Origin: Deltaproteobacteria bacterium
Lineage (GTDB): Bacteria; Desulfobacterota; BSN033; UBA1163
Assembly: GCA_018333535.1 (NCBI GenBank)
Contig: JAGXTA010000049.1
Span: forward strand, 1-48,556
Reading direction: 5' to 3'
Length of the DNA stretch: 48,556 nt
Position numbers and translations under genes: made by a program. The notes beneath the pieces are model-generated. The model searched no databases. It saw only the letters and a list, made by a program, of their open reading frames with translations, and was not told the origin of the DNA. Of the stretch, positions 1-7,813 are shown piece after piece (the stretch's first letter is position 1; each line of letters starts with the position of its first letter).

Positions 1-168
1 GTATTCCTTGAGCTTGCCATTGGGTTGCATCCATCCCCAGGCTTTGCATAAAGCTCTGGAGATATGGGACCTCCCTTTCCCGTAGAATTGAGAAATCGTC
101 CTCTGGATGAAGCAAATGTCTTGAGGCTCAATATCCCGGCACCGGTACCGGAAGACGACTGACTCCAT
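1..168 (-). CDS. DUF4338 / DruA-like protein, N-terminal part, cut by window edge
   Basis: An open minus-strand frame starts at the ATG at 168 with a good ribosome site (AAGGAG, 6 nt upstream) and stays open to base 1 (56 codons). It begins MESVVFRYRCRDIEPQDICF and contains SRALCKAWGWMQPNGKLKEY. I recognise this as the N-terminus of the DUF4338 family, which includes DruA of the Druantia defence system and similar proteins fused to DDE-type transposases. The rest lies outside the window, so I cannot tell a transposon-linked copy from a defence gene. No Druantia partner is visible on the other side. Family recognition is from memory of the motif. Confidence 0.6.
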   Translation of the reverse strand, partial: MESVVFRYRCRDIEPQDICFIQRTISQFYGKGRSHISRALCKAWGWMQPNGKLKEY

Positions 169-300
169 AACGCTCTCCTTGCTCCTGGAGAACGTTATAC
201 AACATTGTTGAATCTGACGCCAGCTTTTTCTTTATTCGGTTGTCAAAGAGCTTTTTTCAAAGAGCTAAAGTGTTACGAAAAATGAAAGGAGGAAACGAAT
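169..300. other. Divergent intergenic region with small palindrome and direct repeat
   Basis: This stretch separates the leftward DUF4338 gene from the rightward NTF2-like gene. It holds the 11-bp palindrome CAACATTGTTG (200-210) and two direct copies of CAAAGAGCT (243-264). The sequence after the second copy (CTAAAGTGTTAC) recurs near 38158-38170. No convincing promoter pair was assigned. Confidence 0.4.
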
Positions 301-771
301 ATGTGTAAGACAAAGAAAGCCTTATTAATTACCCTGATCATTGGATCCCTTATTATTGGAGTTGTTCGAACCACTTGGGCTGGACCAGCAGAGGACACAG
401 CCCAGATGGCCGAGCAGTGGTTTAAGTATTTCTATGAAGGGAACGCCGAGGCAATAGCCAATCTCTATGCTCGTGATGCAAGCTTCTGGGGGTTTCTTAA
501 TCCTTTCCGGCTTGAGGGCAGAGATGCGATCCGGACCTTTTATGCTGGTACCTTCAAGATGTTCCCGATCCGTGTTGTTGTTAAGAGATATTTCTATAAC
601 CAGGTTTATGACAGCACAGTTGTAAGAAACTATTACTTCACAATGACTTTAGGTGATTCTAAAGGCAATGTGAGGAACTATCATGGTCGCTCAAATATTG
701 TGTATATGATAGTGGACGGACAAAGGGTGATTGTTACTCACCACACCTCTTTACTACCCTCTCCCCAATAG
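301..771 (+). CDS. Secreted NTF2-like (SnoaL/DUF4440-type) protein
   Basis: The 156-residue protein has an N-terminal signal peptide (basic MCKTKK, hydrophobic LLITLIIGSLIIGVV, cleavage probably near TWA-GP). A roughly 125-residue NTF2-like fold follows, with the family pattern of helix, then GNAEAIANLYARDASFWG, then a sheet-rich half ending in VIVTHHTSLLP. Such domains act as small-ligand pockets or association domains; no catalytic residue can be assigned. The start is supported by AAAGGAGG seven bases upstream. It stands alone and is followed by a strong hairpin. Confidence 0.7.
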   Translation: MCKTKKALLITLIIGSLIIGVVRTTWAGPAEDTAQMAEQWFKYFYEGNAEAIANLYARDASFWGFLNPFRLEGRDAIRTFYAGTFKMFPIRVVVKRYFYNQVYDSTVVRNYYFTMTLGDSKGNVRNYHGRSNIVYMIVDGQRVIVTHHTSLLPSPQ

Positions 772-789
772 CCAAAGAAAGGGCGATTA

Positions 790-852
790 AAAAAGGGGAC
801 AGGCTACTTTTTGGCATCAGAAATTTTCAAGAAAGTTGCCTGTCCCCTTTTT
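790..852. terminator. Long inverted repeat behind the NTF2-like gene
   Basis: Arms of about 21 nt (790-810 and 832-852) pair with a single mismatch around a 21-nt loop. The arms carry GGGGACAGGC and its complement, with A and T tracts at the outer ends, so it could terminate transcription in both directions. The same GGGGACAGG-type motif is a widespread intergenic repeat in this kind of genome, so it may also be a mobile REP-like element. Confidence 0.55.
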
Positions 853-860
853 CTTAATTT

Positions 861-1027
861 TTAAAGTCTCTTTTCTATTTCCTTATAAACCTTTTTTTTC
901 TGTGAATGATACCGAGCACCCAAACCTCTTCATCCACAATTTTGAAGACCACCCGATAATCCCCAACCCTTAACTTCCAATAGCCACGGAGTGTTTGGGG
1001 AGCACTTGGACATCCAATCACACTCGG
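861..1027 (-). pseudogene. RelE/ParE toxin C-terminal remnant
   Basis: Minus-strand translation gives VIGCPSAPQTLRGYWKLRVG then DYRVVFKIVDEEVWVLGIIH, which matches the core strands of RelE/ParE toxins (K-L-R-V-G-D-Y-R-V). There is no start codon and no N-terminal half. A stop lies directly upstream in frame. Near 891-898 a run of eight A (minus strand) shifts the reading frame; with two fewer A the frame would continue HRKKVYKEIEKRL and stop at 861-863. It is therefore a truncated and frame-shifted toxin fragment. Confidence 0.65.
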
Positions 1028-1097
1028 TTAGCATTTTATTCACTTATGAACACCTATAGGAAAAGGGGGGTATAAGTTTTTTTAAGTATTTTTGGCG

Positions 1098-1126
1098 TTG
1101 ACTTTTTTGAATTAGGTTTGTACAAT
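1098..1126 (+). promoter_or_regulatory. Sigma-70 promoter and putative operator of vapBC
   Basis: TTGACT at 1098-1103 and TACAAT at 1121-1126 are separated by exactly 17 bp. The heptamer TTTGTAC occurs at 1117-1123, overlapping the -10 box, and again at 1135-1141 between promoter and gene. Such spacing suits autorepression by a VapB-type antitoxin; the operator role is inferred. Confidence 0.6.
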
Positions 1127-1159
1127 ATGCTCAATTTGTACCAATTGAAGGAGTTCTTG

Positions 1160-1432
1160 ATGAAAAATATCGTTTCCATTAGCAACGCAAGGAAGGAGCT
1201 TCCAAAAATAATTAGGGAAATAGAGAAACATCCTGAAGCCATTTTCATGATTACAGTCCGCGATGAGGCTGTTGCTGAGATTCGGTCTGCACGGACGATG
1301 GTGGAGCCAGGAGAAGCGGTTCAAAAATTGCTTCGCCTCAGGAAGAAACTGTCTTCCGGGGTGAAAGAGCAATCCAGAGAGCCTATTTCCAAAAGAGTCA
1401 AGGACTATCTTTATTTGAAGGGAAATGGATGA
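1160..1432 (+). CDS. vapB: VapB/Phd-type antitoxin
   Basis: The 90-residue product starts MKNIVSISNARKELPKIIRE. The 'ISNARKELPKII' segment is the Phd/YefM-type DNA-binding N-terminus; the basic C-terminal tail (KRVKDYLYLKG) would wrap the toxin. I chose the ATG at 1160 because GAAGGAG lies six bases upstream; a longer frame from 1118 would begin inside the promoter. The gene overlaps the PIN toxin by four bases (ATGA), so the two are translationally coupled. Confidence 0.75.
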   Translation: MKNIVSISNARKELPKIIREIEKHPEAIFMITVRDEAVAEIRSARTMVEPGEAVQKLLRLRKKLSSGVKEQSREPISKRVKDYLYLKGNG

Positions 1433-1851
1433 TCGAATTTCCTGGCAATCGAGCCTTCTGCGATACATCCTTTTTGTTTGCCTCTCTTTATCCCAAGGAT
1501 ATTAATTATGAGCGGGCAGGTCAAATCCTTGAGGAAGCTTTGAACCAGAAGATTTCTCTCTGGACAACGTGGGATATTATTAGCGAAACCGTCACCCTCC
1601 TTCTTTATCGATTTAACTCAAAAGCAGCGATCCGGTTTCTGGACGAGATCAAGCCCGTTCTCAGGATCATTTACTACGATGATTCGGTCCGAGACGAAGC
1701 TGAACGAATATTTCGTCTTTTTAGTAAGGACAAGAATCTTTCTTTTTGCGATGCCATCTCTTACGTTGTGGTAAAAGTAATCCTCAAGGATATTGTCTGC
1801 ATCAGTTTTGATGAAGACTTCTCCCGTCTCTCCCTCAGAGTTATCTATTGA
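1429..1851 (+). CDS. vapC: PIN-domain toxin (VapC-like ribonuclease)
   Basis: The 140-residue PIN protein carries the expected acidic residues: D12 in CDTS, E53 in ISETVTLLL, D108 in FCDAIS and D128 in SFDEDF. These coordinate Mg2+ in PIN ribonucleases, which in VapC cleave tRNA or rRNA. It overlaps its antitoxin by four bases and is followed by a hairpin, so the pair forms a complete, apparently intact module. Confidence 0.8.
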   Translation: MIEFPGNRAFCDTSFLFASLYPKDINYERAGQILEEALNQKISLWTTWDIISETVTLLLYRFNSKAAIRFLDEIKPVLRIIYYDDSVRDEAERIFRLFSKDKNLSFCDAISYVVVKVILKDIVCISFDEDFSRLSLRVIY

Positions 1852-1853
1852 GC

Positions 1854-1898
1854 AAAAAGGGCTTGGAGGATTTAAAGATTGTAGCCTGCCCCCTTTTT
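1854..1898 (+). terminator. Terminator-like hairpin after vapC
   Basis: AAAAAGGG (1854-1861) pairs with CCCTTTTT (1891-1898), starting three bases after the vapC stop and ending in a T run. The right arm resembles the GGGGACAGGC-type repeat at 790-852. Confidence 0.45.
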
Positions 1899-1941
1899 CT
1901 TCATTCTAATCGTTGTAATCATTTCATAATCCGTGTAATCA

Positions 1942-1969
1942 GAGATTTCTGGGCTTTTTCAGAAATCTC
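1942..1969. repeat. Perfect hairpin repeat, copy 1
   Basis: GAGATTTCTG (1942-1951) and CAGAAATCTC (1960-1969) form a perfect 10-bp stem with loop GGCTTTTT. The identical element recurs in opposite orientation at 6764-6791, so the two copies bracket the radical SAM pair and the acyl-CoA ligase. Confidence 0.7.
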
Positions 1970-2060
1970 ATTTATTGTTCTTGACAATCCATACCCGAAC
2001 CCAACATATAGAATTATTTCCTTGAAGATGACCTGAAGGCTCCTATAGAAAGCGATCAAA

Positions 2061-3578
2061 GTGATAGTGATCTCCAATAATGTCCAAAGAGGATTGAACC
2101 GGGGTGGTTCCGATAGTTCAGTCAGAGGCGAGGTCTCAAGAAGGCCCACCCTGCTACTGATAGCGGCTGCTACAGGTTCAAAAGTCCGCAATAAAGCTTT
2201 TGGAATAAAATTACCGCTCTTAGGATATCCCGCCATCGGTCTTGGAATGATCTCTGCTCTTACCCCTGATCAGTTTCATATTCAGCTTGTCGACGAAGCC
2301 AACGAACCCGTTCCCTATGGGAAAAAAGGGGACCTGGCGCTCATCGTTGGCCTGACCCATCACATGCCAAACGGTTACGTAATTGCTGACCGTCTGCGCT
2401 CTGAGGGGACGAAAGTCATATTGGGCGGTATGCATGTGACCGCACTTCCTGATGAAGCATTAATGCATGCCGATTCTGTCATTGTGGGTGAGGCCGAAGC
2501 AGTGTGGAGGGAGATTCTCGAAGACTTTGTTAAGGGATCGCTTAAGAAAAAGTATTTCGGCCGGGAGGTGAATCTTGCCGAGCTTCCTCCTATGAGGCGC
2601 GACCTGTTCAATAAAAAATTCTACTATCCGGGTCAAATCCTTGAGACCACACGGGGCTGTTCCGTGGGTTGCGTTTTTTGCGGTGTGCAGAATTTTTTTG
2701 GCACAAGATTCCGGGTTCGCCCGCCCGAGGCCATTCAAAGGGAATTGATGGCTTTATTCGGACCAAGGCCGCCGCAGACGCGATGGAAGAAGTGGTTGGC
2801 TCGACACTGGCACCCTGATATCCCCTATTTTGTGGAGAGACGACTTCTTTATGTGATGGACTCCAATTTTATCTCAGATCTTGGTCATGCCCGTGCTGTA
2901 TTGAAGGTTTTCAAGGAATGCGACCTCCGGTGGTTCGGCCATGCAAGTTTCAATCTCATGCGGGATGATAAACTGGTTGATCTTTTGGCCGATTCAGGAT
3001 GTTTAGGCGTAAACATCGGCTTCGAATCACTTTCACAAGCAAATATCGATCATATGCATAAGTTTCCAAATAAAACCGCTGAATATGCCGAATGTATCAA
3101 GCGTCTCCATGAGCGCAAAATCGGAGTGATGGGCACCTTTATTGTTGGCTTTGACGAAGACACCCCGGAGGTTTTTAACCAGATCGTTGACTTTGTCATG
3201 GAAAACCGGTTGGAAACAGCCTTTACATTGATTCTCACTCCCAAACCTGACACCATGCTTTTTAATCAAATGAAAACCCAGAACCGCATATTCAGTCACA
3301 ACTGGCGCGATTACGATGAAGGCACAGTCACTTTTATCCCGAAGAACATGACTCCAAGGCAACTCCATTCGGGGATGAGATCGGTATGGAGTCGCGTCTA
3401 TTCATGGCGGGGAATATGGCGAAGGGTTATGACCAAACCCAGGGTGCGGCCTTTCTTCTACCTACCGATGAACCTGGGATTTAATAGGTGCACTCGCTTG
3501 ATATGTTCTGAAAAGATTTGGCCTGCTCCTAACCTGGAACAGCATCTTAATGCTGGGACGGCCGGATCATCTCAGTGA
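2061..3578 (+). CDS. B12-binding radical SAM protein
   Basis: The protein is up to 505 residues. It has an N-terminal cobalamin-binding Rossmann-like domain (about 30-170, with GLTHHMPNGY and ILGGMHVTALPDEAL) and a radical SAM barrel whose cluster motif is CSVGCVFC (CxxxCxxC, about residue 200). The C-terminal DUF4070-like part includes FIVGFDEDTPEVF. Class B enzymes of this type catalyse methylations or rearrangements at unactivated carbon, often on lipids or cofactors; the substrate here is unknown. The start is uncertain because no good ribosome site precedes 2061. It overlaps the next, paralogous gene by four bases (GTGA). Confidence 0.75.
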   Translation: MIVISNNVQRGLNRGGSDSSVRGEVSRRPTLLLIAAATGSKVRNKAFGIKLPLLGYPAIGLGMISALTPDQFHIQLVDEANEPVPYGKKGDLALIVGLTHHMPNGYVIADRLRSEGTKVILGGMHVTALPDEALMHADSVIVGEAEAVWREILEDFVKGSLKKKYFGREVNLAELPPMRRDLFNKKFYYPGQILETTRGCSVGCVFCGVQNFFGTRFRVRPPEAIQRELMALFGPRPPQTRWKKWLARHWHPDIPYFVERRLLYVMDSNFISDLGHARAVLKVFKECDLRWFGHASFNLMRDDKLVDLLADSGCLGVNIGFESLSQANIDHMHKFPNKTAEYAECIKRLHERKIGVMGTFIVGFDEDTPEVFNQIVDFVMENRLETAFTLILTPKPDTMLFNQMKTQNRIFSHNWRDYDEGTVTFIPKNMTPRQLHSGMRSVWSRVYSWRGIWRRVMTKPRVRPFFYLPMNLGFNRCTRLICSEKIWPAPNLEQHLNAGTAGSSQ

Positions 3579-4927
3579 ATATGCCTAAAGCGCTTCTTAT
3601 TCATGCAACCGATAAATCACTCCTCGTGGCGGAACAGCCGCCGATCCCATTCCCGGTACTTGGCCTGATCACAGTAGCCACACTATTCCCCAGGGGTTGG
3701 GAGGTGGCGGTGATAGACGAAAGCATGGAAGCTGTTGATCTGGAGGCCAGCGCTGACCTGGTGGGAATATCAACCCTCACTCTTGACGCTTACCATGCTT
3801 ATGAACTGGCCGACCACTTCCGCGCCAGAGGAATACCCGTTCTGATGGGCGGCATGCACCCATCCGCCATGCCGGCGGAGGCTTTGAAACACGCCGATGC
3901 CGTGGTAGTGGGTGAAGCCGAGAATGTCCTTGACCGTGTTTTGTCAGATTTCAAGGATGGCAGGATGCATGGCGCTTATAAGAATGAAAATCTTCCGGAC
4001 CTTGCTGACGTGCCGCGGCCACGGTTCGACCTCCTTCATCCCAGGCATCGCTATTTTCTTCACTCCGTGCAGGCAACGCGCGGCTGCCCTCGTGACTGCG
4101 AGTTCTGCTCTGTCACGCCATTCTTCGGGCACCAATACCGATTGAGGCCGGTGAAGGAAGTGATTGCCGACCTCCAGGCCTCGTTTGAAGAGGCCCGCTC
4201 AAGGACGGTCTTCTTTGTCGATGACAACATCGCCGGCCGGGCCGATTACGCCAGGGAATTATTTGAGGCGCTGATACCCCTTAAGATAAAATGGGGAAGT
4301 TTTGCATCCGTAACGATGACCCGCGACCGTAAACTGATGGAGTTGGCGGCGAAATCCGGATGCATCGAACTCTTTATCGGTTTCGAATCCCTCTCACAGA
4401 ACAATCTGGATCGCTCCAACAAGTCGTGGGTTCGTGCCGACAGGATGCAAGAGTACATTAAGATTTTTCATCATTACGGAATCATCGTTGAAGGCGCTTT
4501 CATCTTCGGCCACGATGAAGACCGTAAAGATGTCTTCCGCAGAACTGTCGATTTCGTCCAAAAGCATAGCGTTCAGGTGCCCGTGTTCGGTATCCTCACC
4601 CCTTATCCTGCGACCCGGCTCAGAGCCAGACTTGATGTGGAAGGCAGGCTACTGCCGGAAGCCACGGACTGGCGACTCTACGACGGTTCGCATGTCCTGT
4701 TTAAACCCGCTCACATGACGCCGGAAGAACTTGAGGAGGGTTTTCTTTGGGCCAAGAAATTCTGTTGTGCGCCTCGTTCCATCTTCGGCAGGATGTTCCG
4801 TGCGCCACGAGCGAACTGGCTTACGGCGGTGGGCCTTAACTTCTCCATGCGCTCTGGCAGGATGCAGCAGATAAAGGATCGTTGGCCACGTTCCAAAGGT
4901 CCGCTGGCCAAACCTGGGACATGGTGA
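3575..4927 (+). CDS. B12-binding radical SAM protein, paralogue of upstream gene
   Basis: The 450-residue protein has the same order: cobalamin-binding domain (1-140; LMGGMHPSAMPAEALKHAD), SAM cluster motif CPRDCEFC near residue 170, then FVDDNIAGRADYARELF and GAFIFGHDEDRKDVFRR typical of the B12/DUF4070 group. The GTG at 3575 overlaps the preceding stop; an ATG two codons later is an alternative. Coupling of two paralogues suggests successive or heteromeric steps on one substrate. It is convergent with the acyl-CoA ligase, with a shared hairpin between them. Confidence 0.75.
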   Translation: MNMPKALLIHATDKSLLVAEQPPIPFPVLGLITVATLFPRGWEVAVIDESMEAVDLEASADLVGISTLTLDAYHAYELADHFRARGIPVLMGGMHPSAMPAEALKHADAVVVGEAENVLDRVLSDFKDGRMHGAYKNENLPDLADVPRPRFDLLHPRHRYFLHSVQATRGCPRDCEFCSVTPFFGHQYRLRPVKEVIADLQASFEEARSRTVFFVDDNIAGRADYARELFEALIPLKIKWGSFASVTMTRDRKLMELAAKSGCIELFIGFESLSQNNLDRSNKSWVRADRMQEYIKIFHHYGIIVEGAFIFGHDEDRKDVFRRTVDFVQKHSVQVPVFGILTPYPATRLRARLDVEGRLLPEATDWRLYDGSHVLFKPAHMTPEELEEGFLWAKKFCCAPRSIFGRMFRAPRANWLTAVGLNFSMRSGRMQQIKDRWPRSKGPLAKPGTW

Positions 4928-4949
4928 AACGGGACGTTATCCCGTTTCA
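4925..4949. terminator. Hairpin between convergent genes
   Basis: TGAAACGGGA (4925-4934) and TCCCGTTTCA (4940-4949) pair perfectly over 10 bp with a 5-nt loop. The arms contain the stop codons of both convergent genes. There is no strong T tract, so a bidirectional terminator role is plausible but not proven. Confidence 0.5.
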
Positions 4950-6581
4950 TAGTCCATATTCTTTGACAGCCATCTCTCTCATCTTGAACTTCTGGACTTT
5001 TCCCAATGGGGTCATTGGGTACTCTTTGACGAATTTTATGTATCGGGGCAGGTGGGACTCCGGAAGTTTTCCTTTGGCATACTTTAGAATCTCCTCTTCA
5101 GAGGTCGAAGCTCCCTCCTCCAGCTTAATCCAGACTGCAATCTCTTCTCCTAACGCTTTATCAGGAACTCCAAATACCTGGGCATTCGATATTCCCGGAA
5201 AGGCAAATAAGACTTCTTCGATCTCCGAGGGATAGATTGTCTCCGTTCCTTTTTGGATGACTTCTTTCAATCGTCCAGTGATCCTCACATAACCCTTCTC
5301 ATCCATCGTGGCCAGATCTCCGGAATGGAGCCAGCCCTCCCGATCAATGGCTTTCTCTGTGGCTGCGACCATTTTATAATAACCCTTCATATTTAATCCC
5401 CGCGCGCAGAGTTCCCCTGCGATTCCCGTTGGAACCTCCTCCCCGGTCTTGGGATCCATAATTTTCACCTCCACATTGGGAAGGGGTCTCCCCACGGTCG
5501 AGACGCGCAATTCCAACGGATCATCGGGTCTCGTTTCTGTAATCCAGGAAGAAGACTCCGTCAGTCCATAACCGAGAATGATCTCCCTCACCCCCATTTC
5601 TCCGACCACCCTTTTCATCACCTCCAGGGGGCACTGAGCGCCTCCCATGATTCCGGTTCGAAGGGAGCGGATATTAGTTGTGGCATATTGGGAATGCTCC
5701 ATCAGGCTCATGAAAGCTGTCGGAGAACCATAAATGGCTGTACAATGCTCCTTTTCAATGGCTTCGAGAATCTTTCCCGGTTCAAACGTTTCGGAAGGAA
5801 GGATGACTGTTGCTCCTTTGATGATGGCCGCAAGGGTAACACAAATGCATCCAAACATATGGGAAAGAGGAACGGAGAGACAGAGCCTGTCTTTCTCGGT
5901 CAGTTTCTGGATCTCCGCACTGGCAAGGGATGTATTGATAATTCCAAAATGCATGGACATCACTCCCTTGGGGGCTCCGGTCGTCCCTGAGGTGTAGAGG
6001 AGGGTGATGACATCTTCGTCATGACAGGATCGCTGTTGTTCGGTCAAAACCTTATCAGGGACCTCCCTGCCCATCTCAGAGACTTCCCTCCAGTTGAGCA
6101 TGCCGTCCAATCTTCGATCCGATATGAGGATGAGATGCTTTAGTTCCAGGAGCGCCGAAGAGTTTAATAGTTCCGGGGAAGGACCTCCAACCTCCGGAAG
6201 GAGCTGACGGATGATCTCTACATACTCAGATCCTTTCAACCCTTCGGTCATGACGAGAGCTCTTGAATCCGATTGCTTGAGGAGATATTCAAGTTGCTGG
6301 AGCTGGTAATTGGTATCGACGCTGATTAAGACCACCCCGATCTTTGTTGCCGCAAACTGTGTGACGATCCATTCCCAACGATTGGGGGCCCAGAGGGCAA
6401 GATGATCGCCTTTCTTCAAACCGAGCTTTAAAAAACCCTTGGCGAGTTGATTGACGCGATTCAAAAATTCTTTGTAGGTTAACCGCACCCCCTTCGAGAC
6501 ATCCACCAGAGCTTCATTCTCCGGAAATCTCGAAGCTACCCCTTCAAGAAGTTCTCCTATGGTTATTTTTAATGGATCCAT
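4947..6581 (-). CDS. Acyl-CoA synthetase (AMP-forming)
   Basis: This 544-residue ANL-superfamily ligase activates a carboxylic acid as acyl-AMP and transfers it to CoA. Visible motifs are the P-loop TLLYTSGTTGAPKGVMS, GYGLTESSS, the hinge HSGDLATMDEKGYVRITGR with LKEVIQKG, and a C-terminal catalytic lysine context PLGKVQKF. Overall it resembles medium- or long-chain fatty acid:CoA ligases. I start at ATG 6581 (MDPLKITIGELLEG) because GGAGGGTGCAAAA precedes it; a 21-codon longer frame runs through repeat sequence. It is convergent with the radical SAM pair. Confidence 0.85.
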   Translation of the reverse strand: MDPLKITIGELLEGVASRFPENEALVDVSKGVRLTYKEFLNRVNQLAKGFLKLGLKKGDHLALWAPNRWEWIVTQFAATKIGVVLISVDTNYQLQQLEYLLKQSDSRALVMTEGLKGSEYVEIIRQLLPEVGGPSPELLNSSALLELKHLILISDRRLDGMLNWREVSEMGREVPDKVLTEQQRSCHDEDVITLLYTSGTTGAPKGVMSMHFGIINTSLASAEIQKLTEKDRLCLSVPLSHMFGCICVTLAAIIKGATVILPSETFEPGKILEAIEKEHCTAIYGSPTAFMSLMEHSQYATTNIRSLRTGIMGGAQCPLEVMKRVVGEMGVREIILGYGLTESSSWITETRPDDPLELRVSTVGRPLPNVEVKIMDPKTGEEVPTGIAGELCARGLNMKGYYKMVAATEKAIDREGWLHSGDLATMDEKGYVRITGRLKEVIQKGTETIYPSEIEEVLFAFPGISNAQVFGVPDKALGEEIAVWIKLEEGASTSEEEILKYAKGKLPESHLPRYIKFVKEYPMTPLGKVQKFKMREMAVKEYGL

Positions 6582-7101
6582 TTTTGCACCCTCCTGATTA
6601 CATAGAAAATAGAAACGAATAGCACGAATGATAGCTAATGACACGAATAGGGTTTATTCGTGGGATTCGTTCGTAGTAGTCATTTTCATCATTCGTGGGA
6701 GCCCTTCGGGCATTATGAATTACAAATATAACGATTTAGGGTAGGAAGTCCAATATTTTTTTTGAGATTTCTGAAAAAGCCCAGAAATCTCTGTGATTAA
6801 GAGAGCAAAAGGTAATTTTTCAGAGCTCTCTATTTAGGGATTCGACATCTTCGCTTTTTGTGCTATAGTCTATTCCGATTAGACAACCCAAAAGTTATTT
6901 AAACCATCTATAATTGATGGATTCATAAAAGGTCTGAACAGACTATTTTCTGTCATTCCTGCACAAGCAGGAATCCAGTTTTTTATGTTGTTAGAATTCT
7001 CTGGATTCCCGTTTTCACGCCTGCGCGCTGAAGCGCTACGGCGCGCAAGCACGGGGATGACCACTTTTTACGATGTCATCTTAATTGATCGGGAGGGAAA
7101 G
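6582..7101. repeat. Gene-free stretch filled with intergenic repeats
   Basis: No gene is visible between the acyl-CoA ligase and rubrerythrin. The region holds several degenerate CACGAAT/ATTCGTG units (6610-6705), a small GCCC-TTC-GGGC hairpin (about 6702-6712), the hairpin repeat at 6764-6791, and a 'GTCATTCCTGC...GCAGGAATCCAG' element (about 6952-7062) of the family also found at 31345 and 36172. Confidence 0.6.
6764..6791. repeat. Perfect hairpin repeat, copy 2 (inverted)
   Basis: GAGATTTCTG (6764-6773) and CAGAAATCTC (6782-6791) flank the loop AAAAAGCC. It is the reverse complement of the 28-base hairpin at 1942-1969. Confidence 0.7.
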
Positions 7102-7599
7102 ATGGACGAAAAACTTAAGGAGGCGTTTCACAAGATTTATGAGGCGGAGGCAAAGGCGGCGCTCCGATTAAAAATCTTTGCCAAGAAGGCGGACCAGGAA
7201 GAGCTTCCTCAAATGGCAAAGCTCTTCCGCGTGATCGCTTTCAGCGAAGAGATTCATGGTGAGAGGGCGCTCCGAATACTCAGAGAGATCAAAGACACCG
7301 ACACAAATCTTAAAGAAAGTTTCCAGTCGGAAACAAGCATTGCAGGTGTGGCCTATGAAAATTTTGTCGAGCTTGCGGAGGAGAAAGGGGATACAACATC
7401 ATCGCTGATCTTCTCCAATTCGAGAGATGTAGAAGAGGGCCACGCCAAACTCTATAAAATGGCGATCAACCACCTGATCGGAGAACGGGAGACCATTTAT
7501 TATGTGTGTCAGGTGTGCGGTTATGTGGCGGACGGAGTCTGTCCCGAAACCTGCCCGGTCTGTTCAGCCCCCAAAAACCAGTTTGTGGAGTTTAAATGA
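7102..7599 (+). CDS. Rubrerythrin
   Basis: The 165-residue protein has an N-terminal four-helix diiron domain (EAEAKAALRLKIFAKKA, AFSEEIHGERAL, ENFVELAEEKGD, RDVEEGHAKLY) supplying the Glu/His ligands. A C-terminal rubredoxin-like iron site follows (YVCQVCGYVADGVCPETCPV, with the last Cys just after). Rubrerythrins reduce hydrogen peroxide in the cytoplasm of anaerobes using rubredoxin- or NADH-derived electrons. The ATG at 7102 has GGGAGGGAAAG upstream; a longer in-frame reading starts inside a repeat and is rejected. It is monocistronic. Confidence 0.9.
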   Translation: MDEKLKEAFHKIYEAEAKAALRLKIFAKKADQEELPQMAKLFRVIAFSEEIHGERALRILREIKDTDTNLKESFQSETSIAGVAYENFVELAEEKGDTTSSLIFSNSRDVEEGHAKLYKMAINHLIGERETIYYVCQVCGYVADGVCPETCPVCSAPKNQFVEFK

Positions 7600-7787
7600 G
7601 AGAGAAAATGATATTCGACATTGAGAATCGCCATTTCTTCCTGAAACTTTCCCTTCCCTGATTTTAGAAAAAGGTGTATATTTTAAGCGCAAAGTCCTAA
7701 TGGGGATAAGTTTCAACCCTGATGAATAATTCATCCTGTAAATTATCTCCATTCTATATAATAATGTAGAAGCAGCACAAAAAAAAC

Positions 7788-7794
7788 GTTGGGC
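7788..7794 (+). other. Cassette-boundary core site GTTGGGC
   Basis: GTTGGGC fits the integron core GTTRRRY and lies 20 bases before the start of the R-M gene. It is identical to the core that ends the attC-like site at 10036-10042, as expected for the two ends of one cassette. No attC or attI structure is visible upstream, so insertion at a secondary GTT site is the likely explanation. Confidence 0.45.
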
Positions 7795-7813
7795 TGCAAG
7801 AAAAGGGATCGAC

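Noticed and set aside
1848-2036. 62-codon plus-strand frame after vapC
   Set aside because: It runs through the terminator and the hairpin repeat, with no ribosome site or recognisable protein sequence.
6582-6644. 21-codon N-terminal extension of the acyl-CoA ligase
   Set aside because: It lies in CACGAAT-type repeat sequence; ATG 6581 has a strong ribosome site.
6985-7101. N-terminal extension of rubrerythrin
   Set aside because: The extra residues are translated repeat sequence; ATG 7102 has the ribosome site and matches family length.
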